Below are positions 1 to 10,176 of a stretch of 64,000 bases of DNA, piece by piece. Source of the stretch: Alphaproteobacteria bacterium (GTDB taxonomy: Bacteria; Pseudomonadota; Alphaproteobacteria; Micropepsales; Micropepsaceae); the NCBI GenBank assembly GCA_021325375.1, contig JAJPHG010000012.1, positions 1 to 64,000 on the forward strand. Direction: 5' to 3'. The stretch's first letter is position 1. Each line of letters starts with the position of its first letter. The notes under the pieces were generated by a model that ran no database searches, was not told where the DNA came from, and saw only the letters and a list, made by a program, of their open reading frames with translations. A program made the position numbers and the translations under genes.

Positions 1-1
1 C

Positions 2-346
2 AGCGAAGGCCGTCTCGGCGCCAAAGCCCTGTCGCATTGGCCTGAAGCCGCGCGCGACGCGGCCCTTGTGATGAACGCGACAAGCGCGGGCATGAAGGGC
101 GCGCCCTCGCTGAAGCTCGATCTCGCCGGGTTGCCCGCGAGCGCCGTGGTCTGCGATATCGTCTACAATCCCCTGGAGACGGAGCTCTTGAAGCAGGCTC
201 GCGCGCGGGGCTTAAGGACCGTCGACGGCCTCGGCATGCTCATGCATCAGGCGGTGCCCGCGTTCGAGGCGTTCTTCGGCGTCCGGCCTTTAGTGACGCC
301 GGGCCTTCGGCGCGTGCTCGAAGAGGCGCTCGGCCATGGCGGATAG
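2..346 (+). CDS. aroE: Shikimate dehydrogenase, C-terminal part (5' end outside window)
   Basis: Last roughly 114 residues of the NADP-dependent enzyme that reduces 3-dehydroshikimate to shikimate in the aromatic amino acid pathway (cytoplasm). The reading frame is open from base 2. It contains the family motif NATSAGMKG early on, and a C-terminal [10 protein letters not shown]...FEAFFG segment typical of the AroE end helix. The stop overlaps the start of coaE by 11 bases, so the two are translationally linked, in the common alphaproteobacterial order aroE-coaE-dnaQ. The start and substrate-binding domain lie outside the window. Confidence 0.93.
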   Translation, partial: SEGRLGAKALSHWPEAARDAALVMNATSAGMKGAPSLKLDLAGLPASAVVCDIVYNPLETELLKQARARGLRTVDGLGMLMHQAVPAFEAFFGVRPLVTPGLRRVLEEALGHGG

Positions 347-935
347 GCCGCTCCTGATCGGGCTCACAGGCTCCATCGGCATGGGCAAGACCGAGACCGC
401 GAAGATGTTCGCGCGGCTGGGCATCCCCGTCTACGATTCCGACGCGGCCGTGCACCGGCTCTACGAGCCCGGCGGCGCGGCCGTCGCGCCCATCGCGGAC
501 GCCTTTCCCGGCACGGTCAAGGACGGCCGCGTCGACCGCGCGGCGCTCTCCAAAGCCGTCGGCGGCAACGACGCCGCGTTCAAGCGGCTCGAATCGATCG
601 TCCATCCCCTCGTCGCCGCGGAGCAGCGCAAATTCATGGAGCGGGTCTGGGACGCCCCGATGGTGGTGCAGGACATCCCGCTCCTGTTCGAGACCGGCGG
701 CCACACCCGCATGGACGCGGTCGTGGTGGTCAGCGCGCCTGCGGATCTCCAGCGCGAGCGGGTGCTGGCACGCGACGGCATGACGGCGGAAAAGCTCGAC
801 CACATCCTGTCGCGCCAGATGCCGGATGTGGAAAAGCGCGCCAAGGCCCATTTCGTGGTTGAAACGGACAAGGGCCTGGATCATGCATTCGCGCAGGTCA
901 AAGCCGTGGTCGCGGCGCTGAAGGCAAGACGTTGA
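336..935 (+). CDS. coaE: Dephospho-CoA kinase
   Basis: Catalyses the last step of coenzyme A synthesis, ATP-dependent phosphorylation of dephospho-CoA. The 199-residue length is normal. A P-loop, GSIGMGKT, lies at residues 12-19, followed by the D-A motif region [11 protein letters not shown] near residue 35 and the substrate lid QDIPLLFE near residue 110. The start is inside the end of aroE, and the stop TGA shares bases with the ATG of dnaQ, so the three genes form one tightly coupled transcript. Confidence 0.95.
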   Translation: MADRPLLIGLTGSIGMGKTETAKMFARLGIPVYDSDAAVHRLYEPGGAAVAPIADAFPGTVKDGRVDRAALSKAVGGNDAAFKRLESIVHPLVAAEQRKFMERVWDAPMVVQDIPLLFETGGHTRMDAVVVVSAPADLQRERVLARDGMTAEKLDHILSRQMPDVEKRAKAHFVVETDKGLDHAFAQVKAVVAALKARR

Positions 936-1621
936 TGCGTGAGATCGTCCTCGATACCGAAACCACCGGCCTCGATCCCGATGCCGGCCACCGGGTGATC
1001 GAGATCGGCTGCGTCGAGCTCGTCGATCATTTCCCGACGGGACGCAGCTTCCAGCGCTATTTGAATCCCGAGCGCGACATGCCGCCCGACGCCCAGCGTA
1101 TCCACGGCATCACGGCCGAGTTCCTGAGCGACAAGCCGCTTTTCGCCCATGTGGTCGAGGAGTTCCTCGAGTTCATCGGCGACGCGACGCTGGTGATCCA
1201 CAATGCGAGCTTCGATCTGAAGTTCCTCAATGCCGAGCTCACGCGCGTCAAGCGCGGACCGCTCGAGCTGGCGCGCGCCATCGACACGGTCGACATCGCG
1301 CGCAACAGATTCCCCGGCGCGCGCGTCTCGCTGGACGAATTGTGCAAGCGCTTCAGTATCGATTTGTCGGGCCGCAGCCTGCACGGCGCGCTCCTCGACG
1401 CCGAGCTCACCGCGCAGGTCTATCTCGAGCTCACCGGCGGGCGGCAGAAGAAGCTCCTGCTCTCGCCCGTGGACGAGGCGGCGGTGGTGGCGCAAGTCGA
1501 AATCCGCGTCGCGCGCGCGCGACCCGTGCCGCTGGCCGCTCTCGTCAGCGACGCCGAACGCGAAGCGCATGCGGCGTTCGTGGCCAAGGAGCTCGGCCAG
1601 GACGCGGTGTGGAATTGGTGA
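935..1621 (+). CDS. dnaQ: DNA polymerase III epsilon subunit (3'-5' proofreading exonuclease)
   Basis: Proofreading subunit of the replicative polymerase. DEDDh exonuclease residues are visible: D7 and E9 in the N-terminal VLDTETTG motif, the NASFDLKFL Exo II motif, and [11 protein letters not shown] (H and D of Exo III). The 228-residue length fits the family. An in-frame TTG lies one codon upstream, but the ATG at 935 is preferred because it overlaps the coaE stop (TGATG). Convergent with the thioesterase gene; a palindromic repeat separates them and may terminate both. Confidence 0.94.
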   Translation: MREIVLDTETTGLDPDAGHRVIEIGCVELVDHFPTGRSFQRYLNPERDMPPDAQRIHGITAEFLSDKPLFAHVVEEFLEFIGDATLVIHNASFDLKFLNAELTRVKRGPLELARAIDTVDIARNRFPGARVSLDELCKRFSIDLSGRSLHGALLDAELTAQVYLELTGGRQKKLLLSPVDEAAVVAQVEIRVARARPVPLAALVSDAEREAHAAFVAKELGQDAVWNW

Positions 1622-1636
1622 GTTATCTTCTTCACA

Positions 1637-1784
1637 AAGCACCATTGTCATTCCCGGCGAACATCGACGCGATAGCGTCGCTGTGAGGGAAGGGAATCCA
1701 GGGCCGCGAGCGCAGAGCCCAGTCTCCTGGGTTCCCTTCCCTCGCAGCGCTTCGCGCTGCTCGCCGGGAATGACAATGGTGCTT
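1637..1784. repeat. Dispersed palindromic repeat, family A, copy 1
   Basis: A 148-base element with perfect 24-base inverted ends (1637-1660 and 1761-1784). Moving inward, each arm carries its own small hairpin (left CGACGC/GCGTCG, right GCAGCGC/GCGCTGC). A second, inner stem of the type GGGAAGGGA.CCAGGG pairs with CCCTGG.TCCCTTCCC. The same plan recurs at 46251-46407 and 52221-52359 with different side hairpins. Its right end reaches the stop codon of the minus-strand thioesterase gene. It lies between convergent genes and could act as a bidirectional terminator. Confidence 0.9.
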
Positions 1785-2235
1785 ATTTCTTCTTCATCGC
1801 CGCGATCATGATCGTTGCTGTCGCCGTGGCGATCAGCTTGCCGCCGTCGCTCGCGAGCGTGGCGTCGAGGAAGTTGATCTGCCGCCCGCGCTTGAGAACG
1901 CGCGCTTCGGCGATGTGGCGGCCGGCGGCGCCTTGCGCGAGATAGCTCACCTTCATCTCCAGGGTCGGCGCGATCTCGCCCCAATTGAGCACCAGCCCCG
2001 CCGCGACCGCGAGCACGTCGTCCATCACGCAGGCGATGGCGCCGCCATGCAGCGCGCCGAAGCGGTTGAAATGCGGCTCGCCCAAGCCATAGGCGATGCG
2101 CGCGAATCCCGTCTCGGTGTCGATCTCCAGGAGCTCCTGGCCGAGCCAGGCCGAGCACGGCGCCTGGCGCTTCAGGATCGCCTGGATGTTGGCGGGATAG
2201 TCGGCCGCTTTCGCCGGATCGATGGCCACGCGCAT
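1783..2235 (-). CDS. PaaI/YdiI-type hotdog-fold thioesterase
   Basis: A 150-residue single hotdog domain, the usual size for acyl-CoA thioesterases of the PaaI/4HBT group. The typical segment HFNRFGALHGGAIACVMDD (around residues 55-73) carries the HGG loop and the helix acid expected in the active site. The start ATG follows the CHAD gene stop by five bases, so the two are probably co-transcribed. The substrate cannot be named. The stop codon sits inside the terminal arm of the adjacent family A repeat. Confidence 0.85.
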   Translation of the reverse strand: MRVAIDPAKAADYPANIQAILKRQAPCSAWLGQELLEIDTETGFARIAYGLGEPHFNRFGALHGGAIACVMDDVLAVAAGLVLNWGEIAPTLEMKVSYLAQGAAGRHIAEARVLKRGRQINFLDATLASDGGKLIATATATIMIAAMKKK

Positions 2236-2240
2236 CGCTC

Positions 2241-3206
2241 TCAAGCCCAGAACGGCTCGACGTGCCGGAACCTGTCCCAGCGCTTCATGACGCTCTTTCC
2301 CAGGCGCATGGCGCGCGCGCAGTGCCAGCCGTTGATCACGCCCGAGGCGAAACACAGATCGGCCCGGGCGCGCGGCGCGATGTCGTCGTCGGCGGTCAGA
2401 AGCTGCAGCGTCGCGCGCACCTGGCCTGCGTCGTTGAAGGCGCCGAGCAGGTCCTGCAGCTCCTTGATCGCCTTGATGTAGCGCTTGACCTGCTTCTTCT
2501 TGTAGAGCGGCGCATAGAATTCCGCCGCATAGCGCAGCTTTTTCAGCGAGATGCGCAGCCGGTGGCAGTCGCGCTGCTCCAGGGATTTCAGATGCCGCCC
2601 GCGCTTGCGCGCCTTGACGAGGTATTCGTCGAGGCGGCGCGGCGCGGCCGATCTGATCGGGACAAGCGAGGTCCAGTTGCGGCTCTGGGCGGCGGCGGCG
2701 ATGTCGTCGAGCAGGATCGCGAACTCGACGCTGGAGACGCGCGCGACCGCTTGATCCCAGGCGTCGCCGCGCGCCCGCTCCAGCCTGTCGCGCAGGAGGT
2801 CGAACGCCGCCTCGTTGCCGCAGGCCTCCACGGGGCCTTCGAAAAGCTCGCCGGCGAAGACGTCCAGGTCGCGGGCCGGGGCGATGGCCGACGCAAACGC
2901 CTTGGTGCGCGCCTGCAGCTCGGCCATGGCGTGGGTGTGGAACTCCTCGCCGAACGCGGAGAACGCAACGCCCAGGCGGCGCAGCCCGACGCGCAGCTGA
3001 TGCAGGCCCTCCACCTCGCGCGAGCGGGTGACCGCGGCGACGTTGCCCGCCACATGCGCGAGACACTCGAGCAGCGTGACGCGGAACGCGTCTTCGGCGC
3101 TCATGCCTTTGCGGATCTTCAAAGGGCGCGCGCCCACCGCCAGCGCCTCGAAATGATGCGGGGCGGGAGCGATGCTGCGGATGGTGGCGGGGCGGGGCTC
3201 GTCCAT
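2241..3206 (-). CDS. CHAD domain-containing protein
   Basis: A 321-residue, mostly helical protein rich in Arg, His and Lys. It shows paired conserved His/Arg helices typical of CHAD domains (VEGLHQLRVGLRRL near residue 66, CHRLRISLKKLRYAAEFY near residue 210). CHAD proteins bind polyphosphate or other polyanions through such basic faces. No CYTH/triphosphatase domain is fused here, so it is a stand-alone CHAD protein, probably cytoplasmic. Lies between hisF (19 bases upstream) and the thioesterase gene, all on one strand. Confidence 0.85.
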   Translation of the reverse strand: MDEPRPATIRSIAPAPHHFEALAVGARPLKIRKGMSAEDAFRVTLLECLAHVAGNVAAVTRSREVEGLHQLRVGLRRLGVAFSAFGEEFHTHAMAELQARTKAFASAIAPARDLDVFAGELFEGPVEACGNEAAFDLLRDRLERARGDAWDQAVARVSSVEFAILLDDIAAAAQSRNWTSLVPIRSAAPRRLDEYLVKARKRGRHLKSLEQRDCHRLRISLKKLRYAAEFYAPLYKKKQVKRYIKAIKELQDLLGAFNDAGQVRATLQLLTADDDIAPRARADLCFASGVINGWHCARAMRLGKSVMKRWDRFRHVEPFWA

Positions 3207-3225
3207 GTCTTGAGGCGCAGTCTAT

Positions 3226-3987
3226 CTAAACCCGGCGCACCGGCAATCCTGCCAGCGCCAATCTTTCCTTGGCGTCGGCGATCGTGGCCTCGCCGAAATG
3301 GAAGATCGAGGCGGCGAGCACGGCATTGGCATGGCCCTCGCGCACGCCTGCGACAAGATGGTCGAGCGTGCCCACGCCGCCCGAGGCGATCACCGGAACC
3401 GGCACGGCATCCGCAACCGCCCGGGTAAGCGCAAGGTCGAAGCCCTCCTTGGTGCCGTCGCGGTCCATGGAGGTGAGCAGGATCTCGCCCGCCCCGCGCG
3501 CCACGACCTCGCGCGCGTATTCGACCGCGTCCAGTCCCGTCGGATTGCGCCCGCCATGGGTGAACACCTCGAAGCGCCCGGGCGCGGTCTGTTTCGCGTC
3601 GACGGCGACGACGATGCACTGGCTGCCGAACTTCTGTGCCGCGCGCGCGACGAAATCGCGGTCGTGCACGGCGGCCGTCATGATCGAGACTTTGTCCGCG
3701 CCGGCGAGCAAGAGCGCGCGGATGTCCTCCAGCGTCCGCACCCCGCCGCCCACGGTCAGCGGCATGAAGCAGACCTCCGCCGTGCGGCGGACGACGTCGA
3801 GCAGGATCGGCCGCTTCTCATGGCTCGCGGTGATGTCCAGGAAACAGAGCTCATCGGCCCCCGCCGCGTCATAGAGCATCGCCTGCTCGACCGGATCGCC
3901 CGCGTCGCGCAGGCTGACGAAGTTCACGCCCTTGACGACGCGCCCGTCCTTCACGTCCAGGCAGGGGATGACGCGGATTTTCAGCAT
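3226..3987 (-). CDS. hisF: Imidazole glycerol phosphate synthase, cyclase subunit
   Basis: TIM-barrel subunit that, with HisH, makes imidazole glycerol phosphate and AICAR from PRFAR. The length of 253 is typical. Catalytic Asp residues are visible in [14 protein letters not shown] (D11) and IVVAVDAK (about D130). Phosphate-binding loops are present (TVGGGVRT and [10 protein letters not shown]). hisH, hisA and hisB are not adjacent; hisE lies 46 kb away in this window, so the his genes are scattered. The 216-base upstream region holds palindromic repeats. Confidence 0.97.
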   Translation of the reverse strand: MLKIRVIPCLDVKDGRVVKGVNFVSLRDAGDPVEQAMLYDAAGADELCFLDITASHEKRPILLDVVRRTAEVCFMPLTVGGGVRTLEDIRALLLAGADKVSIMTAAVHDRDFVARAAQKFGSQCIVVAVDAKQTAPGRFEVFTHGGRNPTGLDAVEYAREVVARGAGEILLTSMDRDGTKEGFDLALTRAVADAVPVPVIASGGVGTLDHLVAGVREGHANAVLAASIFHFGEATIADAKERLALAGLPVRRV

Positions 3988-3995
3988 GCAAAAAA

Positions 3996-4089
3996 TCCTC
4001 CCTCGCCCCCACGAAGTGGGGGAGAGGGTTCGGGCCGGAAAAACGTCCGGCAGGACGTTTTTCCGATCCGAACGGGTGAGGGGGTCGCG
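3996..4089. repeat. Hairpin-rich repeat (variant related to family B)
   Basis: Between hisF and holA. Contains the short palindrome CGCCCCCACGAAGTGGGGGAG, and further in a perfect 12-base hairpin, GGAAAAACGTCC then GGCA then GGACGTTTTTCC (about 4037-4064). GAGAGGGTTCGG and CCGAACGGGTGAGGG flank it. The CT-rich/AG-rich style resembles the family B repeats but the sequence differs. Could be a transcribed hairpin or a mobile non-coding repeat; no function is shown. Confidence 0.65.
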
Positions 4090-4171
4090 CCGTATCTCAT
4101 GAGGCCGTCATTGTATTCGCAGCGGTGCCGGAACTTCGAATCCGGTTTTCGGCATCGGCACCACCTCACCC

Positions 4172-4200
4172 TAGCCCTCTCCCCCTGCAGGGGAGAGGGA
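4172..4200 (-). terminator. Palindrome just downstream of holA
   Basis: CCCTCTCCCC TGCA GGGGAGAGGG forms a perfect 10-base stem four to five bases beyond the holA stop. No T-run follows on the minus strand, so it is not a classic intrinsic terminator, but it could end the leuS-lptE-holA transcript or protect its 3' end. It may equally be a remnant of a dispersed repeat. Confidence 0.5.
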
Positions 4201-4203
4201 ATC

Positions 4204-5226
4204 TCAACGGGAGCGCGCCATCGCGGCCACGCTGAACAGCGTGCGCGCGCAGACAGCCTCCGCTGGCACAGCTGTTGTCTTGGTCAGGGCCTCGGCCTCT
4301 AGAAGCAGGTCGAGGGCTTCGCCGAGCTTGCCTTCGTTCCAGCGCTGCACCTGGTTCTTGAACGAAGCCGTGCGGCTGAAATGCACCGGTGGGCGCAGCT
4401 TGCGCATCGCGCCGTCGATCGGCTCGCCGCGCCTGCTTTCGATGGAGGTGACGAGCACGCGCTGGAAATGCGACATCGCCTGGCGCAGGACCTGCACCGG
4501 CGAGGTGCCCGCGATCCACAGCCGCTCGAGCGCGAGGTCGAGCTTGGGCAGATCGCCCGACCCCGCAGCGTCGATGGCTTCCTCGACGCGCGCCTCGGCC
4601 TCGTCGCCCATCACCGCGCGCACGTCGTCGATGGCGACCTGCTTCTTGCCATGCATGTAGAGCGCGAGCTTCTCGATCTCGCGCCGCGTCACGCCGCGGT
4701 CGGAGCCGAGGCGGCCGACCGCGTCCTCCAGCGCGTCGGGCGCGATGGAAAGGCCGTGCGCCTTGAGCCCCTCGCGCACCACGTCGAACAGGTCGCGCGC
4801 GGTGTCGGGATAGCAGGCGATGGAAGCGGCGTTGTCCGCCTCCTCGAAGAGCTTGCGCAGGCCCGTGCCCTTGGCGAGATCGCCGCCCTCGACGACGACC
4901 AGCGCGTCGCCCTTGGGATCGGCGAGGAACGCGTCGAAGACCTTGGCCAGGTTATTGCCCGCGCCGCGCACGCGCACCACGCGCCGTCCGCCCATCATCG
5001 AGATCGCAGCGGCCTCGTCGGCCAGCCGCGCGGGATCGGCACTGAGCGCGGAATCGTCGAGATCGCTGACGCGGAACGCATCGCTCAGATCGTCGACCAC
5101 GCTTTTCATCAGCGTCTCGGCGCGCTCGCGCACCAGGCCCGTGTCGGGGCCGAAGACGAGCGCCGCGACCAGATCCTTGGGCGGCTTGGCCGCGTAGCGG
5201 TCGGCGTCGGAGGATTTGACGATCAT
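4204..5226 (-). CDS. holA: DNA polymerase III delta subunit
   Basis: Clamp-loader subunit that opens the beta sliding clamp. The 340-residue length and features fit: an N-terminal AAA-like domain with AALVFGPDTGLVRERAETL (residues about 22-40), DALVVVEGGDL near residue 113, and LGSDRGVTRREIEKLALY near residue 172. It is the third gene of leuS-lptE-holA, 14 bases after the lptE stop, an order conserved in proteobacteria. Confidence 0.93.
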   Translation of the reverse strand: MIVKSSDADRYAAKPPKDLVAALVFGPDTGLVRERAETLMKSVVDDLSDAFRVSDLDDSALSADPARLADEAAAISMMGGRRVVRVRGAGNNLAKVFDAFLADPKGDALVVVEGGDLAKGTGLRKLFEEADNAASIACYPDTARDLFDVVREGLKAHGLSIAPDALEDAVGRLGSDRGVTRREIEKLALYMHGKKQVAIDDVRAVMGDEAEARVEEAIDAAGSGDLPKLDLALERLWIAGTSPVQVLRQAMSHFQRVLVTSIESRRGEPIDGAMRKLRPPVHFSRTASFKNQVQRWNEGKLGEALDLLLEAEALTKTTAVPAEAVCARTLFSVAAMARSR

Positions 5227-5240
5227 TTATCTCTTGGCAT

Positions 5241-5771
5241 CTATTTCTTGGGCGGGCGCGGCCGCGCTTGTGCCGTCTGCGCGAAATAGACCGCCAGATC
5301 GGTGCGGATGCGATAGGCGATGTCGACGGCCGCGTTCTTGTCGGCGCTCTGCTGCGCGGTCAGCGTCGCATAGGGCGAGGCGACGACGTTGTAGGCGGAA
5401 AGCCCGGTCTCGATGCCTTTGGTGATCACCTGGCCCTTGGCGTCGGTGAGCGAATAGCTCACGCTCAGCGTGTCGTTGTAGCGCGTGATCGCCGCGTCGT
5501 TCTGGATCGCCACGCCTTCGGACTTGGTGTTGATCGTCACGCGCAGGCGATAGATGTCCTTCGACGGATCGCCCGAGGCGTCGAACAGATCGATCAGCTC
5601 GTTGCGCAGCTCGTAGCCGAGCTTGTTCTCGGGAATCGGATCGACATAGATCGCCGCCAGCTTGCCCGCCGTCTCGGTCGTGGTCCCCGTGTCGCCGTAC
5701 AGCGGATGGAACCCGCAGCCGCCGGCAAGCGATGCGAGGGCGAGGCTCAAGACGGCGCGCGCGTGTCTCAT
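5241..5771 (-). CDS. lptE: LPS-assembly lipoprotein LptE
   Basis: Outer-membrane lipoprotein that plugs the LptD barrel for LPS export. It has a signal peptide with lipobox ending at Cys19 (LAGGC), immediately followed by the family hallmark GFHPLYGD. The 176-residue length is typical of alphaproteobacterial LptE. The start overlaps the leuS stop (ATGA). Assigned from the lipobox, the GFxPLY motif and the conserved leuS-lptE-holA order. Confidence 0.92.
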   Translation of the reverse strand: MRHARAVLSLALASLAGGCGFHPLYGDTGTTTETAGKLAAIYVDPIPENKLGYELRNELIDLFDASGDPSKDIYRLRVTINTKSEGVAIQNDAAITRYNDTLSVSYSLTDAKGQVITKGIETGLSAYNVVASPYATLTAQQSADKNAAVDIAYRIRTDLAVYFAQTAQARPRPPKK

Positions 5772-8299
5772 GCGACGATGTTCACGATGCGTTGCGGCAC
5801 CACGATTATGCGCTTCGGCGTCTTGCCTTCCAAGGCCCGCACGACGCCCTCGTCCTTCAGCGCCGCGTCCTTGACCGAGGCTTCGTCGGCGTCGGCTGCG
5901 ACGGTGATCTCGCCGCGGCGCTTGCCGTTCACCTGCACCGCGATGGTCACGGTGTCGGATTTGACCAGCGCCGGATCGGCTTTCGGCCAGGGCGTGTCGG
6001 CGACCAGCGTCGTATGGCCCAAGGCCTGCCAGCAGCTCTCCGCCAGATGCGGCATCATCGGGCCGATGAGCAGTATCAGCGTCTCCAGCGCTTCGCGCCG
6101 GTCGGCGGCGCCGGCCTTGGCATCGATCGCGCCCGCCAGCGTATAGACCTGCGCCACGGCTCGGTTGAAGCGCAGGTTCTCAACGTCGTCCGTCACCGCG
6201 GCGATGGCGCGATGGGTCGCGCGGCGCAGTTCGGATGCGCCGTCCGCCTTCGTGCCCACCGGCGCCAGCGCGTCCGCCTCGTCGATGAGGCGCCAGACGC
6301 GCTGCACGAAGCGCCAGCAGCCTTCGGCGCCGCCATCCGTCCATTCGATGTCGCGCTCCGGCGGCGAGTCGGAGAGCATGAACCAGCGGATCGTGTCGGC
6401 GCCGTAGACGTCGATGATCGTCTCCGGCGCGATGCCGTTCTTCTTCGATTTCGACATCGCTTCCGAGCGGCCGACGATCACTTCGGTGTCGGTGCCCTTG
6501 AAGTAAGCCTTGCCGTCGCGCTTCTCGACCTCGTCGAGCGCGATCCATTCGCCGTTATGGCCCTTGTAGGTCTCGTGGCAGACCATGCCTTGCGTGAACA
6601 GCCCCGCGAACGGCTCGTCGACATCGACGTAACCCAGCTTGTGCAGGCCGCGCGTGATGAAGCGCGCATAGAGCAGATGCAGGATCGCGTGCTCCACGCC
6701 GCCGATATACTGGTCGACCGGCAGCCAGTAATTCGCGGCCTTGGCGTCGACCGGCGCATCGGCGTGCGGATCGGCGAAGCGCGCGAAGTACCATGACGAG
6801 TCCACGAAAGTGTCGAGCGTGTCGGTGTCGCGCTGTGCTTTGCCGCCGCATTTGGGACAGCTTGTGTGCTTCCAGGTGGGATGCGCGTCCAGCGGATTGC
6901 CGGGCACATCGAAGCGCACGTCGCGCGGCAGCTCGACCGGCAGCTGCGCCTTCGGCACCGGCACGATGCCGCACGCTCCACAATGCACCATCGGGATCGG
7001 ACAACCCCAATAGCGCTGGCGCGAGACCAGCCAGTCGCGCAGGCGCCACTGGATCGTGCGCGTGCCGCGGCCCATCGCCTCCATGCGCTTGGCGATCTCG
7101 GTCTTGGCCGCCTCGACGTCCATGCCGTCCAGGAAGCGCGAATTGGCGAGCTTGCCGGGGCCGACATACGCCTCGTCGCCGACCGCGAACGTCTTGGGGT
7201 CCGTGCCTTCGGGGACCACGACCGGCAGGACCGGCAGCTTGTATTTGCGCGCGAAATCCAGGTCGCGCTGGTCATGCGCGGGACAGCCGAAGATCGCGCC
7301 CGTGCCGTAGCCCATCAGCACGAAATTCGCGATCAGGACCGGCAGCTTCCAATCGGGATCGAAGGGATGGGCGACGGTCAGCCCGGTGTCGAATCCCATC
7401 TTCTCCGCGGTCTCGATCGCGGCCTCGGTCGTGCCGATGCGCCGGCATTCCTCGATGAAGGCGGCCACTTTCTTGTCCGTCTTCGCAAGCCGCTCGCTCA
7501 AGGGATGATCGGGCGAGATCGCAGCGAAACTCGCGCCGAACAGCGTGTCGGGGCGCGTGGTGAAGACGTCCAGCTTCCCGCCGTTCGAAACATCAAAGCT
7601 GAAGCGCAGGCCTTCCGAGCGGCCGATCCAGTTCTTCTGCATCAGCCGGACCTTCTCCGGCCAGCGCTCCATGTGGTCCAGCGCGTCGAGCAGCTCCTGC
7701 GCGTAAGCGGTGATCTTGAAGAACCATTGCGAGAGCTTCTTGCGCTCGACCGCGGCGCCCGAGCGCCAGCCGCGGCCGTCGATCACCTGCTCGTTGGCGA
7801 GCACGGTCATGTCCACCGGATCCCAGTTCACGTCGGCTTCCGAGCGGTAGACGAGACCGGCTTCGTAGAAATCCACGAACAGCTTCTGCTGCTGCGCGTA
7901 ATAGGCCACGTCGCAGGTCGCGAACTCTCTGGACCAGTCGATCGCCAGCCCCATCTGCTTGAGCTGCTCGCGCATCACCGCGATGTTGGCGTAGGTCCAG
8001 TCGCTCGGATTGACGCCCTTGTCGCGCGCGGCGTTCTCGGCCGGCAGGCCGAACGCGTCCCAGCCCATGGGATGGAGCACGTTGAAGCCCTGCGCCTTGC
8101 GGAAGCGCGCGATGACGTCGCCCATCGTGTAGTTGCGTACGTGCCCCATATGGATGCGCCCCGACGGATAGGGGAACATCTCCAGCACATAGGCTTTCGG
8201 CTTGGTGGAATCGTTGGACGCGGCGAAGCTCTGGCGCCCGGACCAGACGCCCTGCCAGTGCTTCTCGGATTCCTTGGCGTTATAGCGCGCCATCGTCAT
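5768..8299 (-). CDS. leuS: Leucyl-tRNA synthetase
   Basis: Class I synthetase charging tRNA-Leu, 843 residues. Visible motifs: the HIGH-type HMGH at residues 50-53 ([14 protein letters not shown]), the CP1 editing motif [11 protein letters not shown] near residue 248, the zinc-like GACGI...CPKCGG region near residues 440-480, and MSKSKKNG (KMSKS) near residue 615. Starts MTM; either ATG could be used. First gene of the leuS-lptE-holA operon, 55 bases downstream of a DUF3576 lipoprotein gene. Confidence 0.98.
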   Translation of the reverse strand: MTMARYNAKESEKHWQGVWSGRQSFAASNDSTKPKAYVLEMFPYPSGRIHMGHVRNYTMGDVIARFRKAQGFNVLHPMGWDAFGLPAENAARDKGVNPSDWTYANIAVMREQLKQMGLAIDWSREFATCDVAYYAQQQKLFVDFYEAGLVYRSEADVNWDPVDMTVLANEQVIDGRGWRSGAAVERKKLSQWFFKITAYAQELLDALDHMERWPEKVRLMQKNWIGRSEGLRFSFDVSNGGKLDVFTTRPDTLFGASFAAISPDHPLSERLAKTDKKVAAFIEECRRIGTTEAAIETAEKMGFDTGLTVAHPFDPDWKLPVLIANFVLMGYGTGAIFGCPAHDQRDLDFARKYKLPVLPVVVPEGTDPKTFAVGDEAYVGPGKLANSRFLDGMDVEAAKTEIAKRMEAMGRGTRTIQWRLRDWLVSRQRYWGCPIPMVHCGACGIVPVPKAQLPVELPRDVRFDVPGNPLDAHPTWKHTSCPKCGGKAQRDTDTLDTFVDSSWYFARFADPHADAPVDAKAANYWLPVDQYIGGVEHAILHLLYARFITRGLHKLGYVDVDEPFAGLFTQGMVCHETYKGHNGEWIALDEVEKRDGKAYFKGTDTEVIVGRSEAMSKSKKNGIAPETIIDVYGADTIRWFMLSDSPPERDIEWTDGGAEGCWRFVQRVWRLIDEADALAPVGTKADGASELRRATHRAIAAVTDDVENLRFNRAVAQVYTLAGAIDAKAGAADRREALETLILLIGPMMPHLAESCWQALGHTTLVADTPWPKADPALVKSDTVTIAVQVNGKRRGEITVAADADEASVKDAALKDEGVVRALEGKTPKRIIVVPQRIVNIVA

Positions 8300-8354
8300 T
8301 TCCTCTCCGGAGCGCGTCGGCCCCGGATGGACGAAGGCTTAGCGCTCGCAAAAA

Positions 8355-8801
8355 TCAGCTTTTCTTGCCGGCGGTCGCAAGTCGAAGCTCGCGCGCCCGC
8401 GTCAGGATCGCGTCTTCGAGCTTGGTGGACGTCTCGGCGTTCACGGCTGCGTCGGTCCAGCCCTCGTTGGAGCGGATCTGGCGGAACACGGCGATCTTGA
8501 TCCCGTCCGCGCGCAGGCGGCGGTCGAGGATGTAGATCGTCACCTTCATGCGCTCGTTGAGGTCGGACGGCGAAGAATACCAATCCGTAATGATGACGCC
8601 GCCGAAAGGATCGGCCGAGGCCAGCGGCATGAAGGACAGCGTGTCCAGCGTCGCGTGCCACAGATAGGAATTCACGCCGACCGTGCGCGACGTGCCGCCG
8701 GAGATGGCGGTGGTGCCGCTGTCCACGTCGCTGATGGTGTTGTCCGATCCGCAGGCCGAAAGGACCAGGGCACAAAGCACGAAGGTTAATGCGCGTTTCA
8801 T
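8355..8801 (-). CDS. DUF3576 family lipoprotein
   Basis: A 148-residue secreted lipoprotein of unknown function, found upstream of leuS in many alphaproteobacteria. Signal peptide MKRALTFVLCALVLSAC places the lipid-modified cysteine at residue 17. The body contains NSYLWHATLDTLSFMPLASADPFGGVIITDWY, characteristic of DUF3576. A much longer frame upstream is just antisense to the porin gene; the ATG with signal peptide is the credible start. Role probably envelope-related, by inference from context. Confidence 0.85.
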   Translation of the reverse strand: MKRALTFVLCALVLSACGSDNTISDVDSGTTAISGGTSRTVGVNSYLWHATLDTLSFMPLASADPFGGVIITDWYSSPSDLNERMKVTIYILDRRLRADGIKIAVFRQIRSNEGWTDAAVNAETSTKLEDAILTRARELRLATAGKKS

Positions 8802-8893
8802 GGGCTCTCTTCGTTCGTCAGCTGTCCTTCCGGGGCGGCGCCCCGGTGCCGTTCGTTTCCCCCGGTTACGGCATGGGGTGGGCTTATACTTTG

Positions 8894-8909
8894 GCGCGCG
8901 CGCGCGCGC
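8894..8909. other. Alternating GC tract
   Basis: Sixteen bases of strictly alternating G and C in the intergenic region between the divergent lipoprotein and porin genes. Such tracts can adopt Z-form DNA and are prone to slippage. It lies about 70 bases upstream of the porin start; a regulatory role is not shown. Confidence 0.5.
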
Positions 8910-8978
8910 AACGGCATGGCGTACTTCGGATTTTAGACATTTTGGGTTAAGTAAACGGCCAAAGAGGTGGGTTCCGAC

Positions 8979-10169
8979 GTGACCAAGACGTATCTTCCGA
9001 CGGCGGTGTTGCTGTGCGCGTTCGCGGGCCCGGCCCAGGCCTTCGATCCGGCGGACTGGGCCGTCCAGCCTTACGAGACGAGCTTGGGCGAGGACGTCCA
9101 GCTCAAGGTCCACGGCGCCTTCGACGGCTCGTTCTACACCAACGACATGCCGGCGCCGCATCTGGACCAGACGAACGTCACGGGCGCGGGCTGGGTCGGC
9201 GTGGGTCTCGAGCGCGACTATGACAGCGGATTGCAGATCTCGCTCAACAGCGTGTTCGAGGCCTATCACGACCGCCTCTCCATCGACAATTACGGCGGCG
9301 ACGTCGTCCAGAAGGTCTATGCCCGCGTGCAGACCGGACTCGGCCGCATCGAGATCGGCAACACCGACGGCGCGGCCTACACGCTCGCGGCCACGGGCCC
9401 GACGGTGGAGGGCTTCTCGTCGATCGACAACACCAATGCGAGCTATTTCCGCGATCCCTCCAACGGCCAGGCCTTCATCAACATCTTCGCGCTCAACAGC
9501 GCGGTGGAGGATTCGCTCAACTACGCGAAGATCTCCTACTACACGCCGCGCCTGTTCGGTGTGCAGCTCGGCGCCTCCTTCACGCCGTCGGAAGGAAAGG
9601 ACGTCGTGCCCTTCCTCGCCAACGGACCGCAGGTGGGCGACCGCCAGAAGAGCCTCTGGGAAGCAGCGCTCAGCTACAATGGCGACATGGGCGCGATCTC
9701 CTACGGGCTGTCGGCGGCGTGGTCCGGCGGCCATGACGACGACAAGACGCCGGGCCATGCGGGCTTGAGCGACTATGCCTTCGGCGGCGAGGTCGACTAC
9801 GCGATCAACGACGATTGGAAGCTCGCCATAGGCGGCGCCTGGCGGCACGACAATGCCTATCGCTTCGACATCAACGACGTGCTCGCTGGCGGTGAGACGA
9901 CGAGCGATCATCTGAGCGCCACGATCACGCGCGGCTCGTGGATCTTCGGCGGCGAATGGGGCTCGGGCACGGCAGATGCGAACGGCACCGCGCCCGACAT
10001 CGGCGTGCACGGCGCCTCGACGACGCTGGGCTATGTCGTGAACGCGAACCTGCAGGTGAATGTCGGCTGGGAGCAATACCTCTATCACCGCGATACGGGC
10101 GTCTTCTACAACGGCGCGCAACGCATCGAGATGGATGCGGGCTTCTTGAACTTCGAGTTCAAGGTCTAG
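8979..10169 (+). CDS. Outer-membrane porin-like beta-barrel protein
   Basis: 396 residues. Signal peptide MTKTYLPTAVLLCAFAGPAQA is followed by alternating beta strands rich in Gly, Tyr and Asn, ending in the outer-membrane signature FLNFEFKV with a near-terminal aromatic residue. Resembles the general diffusion porin group (VKVHGAFDGSFY start). The GTG at 8979 is preferred because AAAGAGG lies about 11 bases upstream; another in-frame GTG at 8967 overlaps that ribosome site. Pore specificity cannot be deduced. Confidence 0.8.
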   Translation: MTKTYLPTAVLLCAFAGPAQAFDPADWAVQPYETSLGEDVQLKVHGAFDGSFYTNDMPAPHLDQTNVTGAGWVGVGLERDYDSGLQISLNSVFEAYHDRLSIDNYGGDVVQKVYARVQTGLGRIEIGNTDGAAYTLAATGPTVEGFSSIDNTNASYFRDPSNGQAFINIFALNSAVEDSLNYAKISYYTPRLFGVQLGASFTPSEGKDVVPFLANGPQVGDRQKSLWEAALSYNGDMGAISYGLSAAWSGGHDDDKTPGHAGLSDYAFGGEVDYAINDDWKLAIGGAWRHDNAYRFDINDVLAGGETTSDHLSATITRGSWIFGGEWGSGTADANGTAPDIGVHGASTTLGYVVNANLQVNVGWEQYLYHRDTGVFYNGAQRIEMDAGFLNFEFKV

Positions 10170-10176
10170 GGCCGCG

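Noticed and set aside
240..884. Long minus-strand open frame opposite coaE
   Set aside because: High-GC antisense shadow; low-complexity Arg/Ala protein with no motif, fully overlapping a clear coaE gene.
1641..1780. Family A repeat as an insertion sequence
   Set aside because: Has perfect inverted ends but is only about 150 bases and encodes no transposase. It is a non-autonomous structured repeat.
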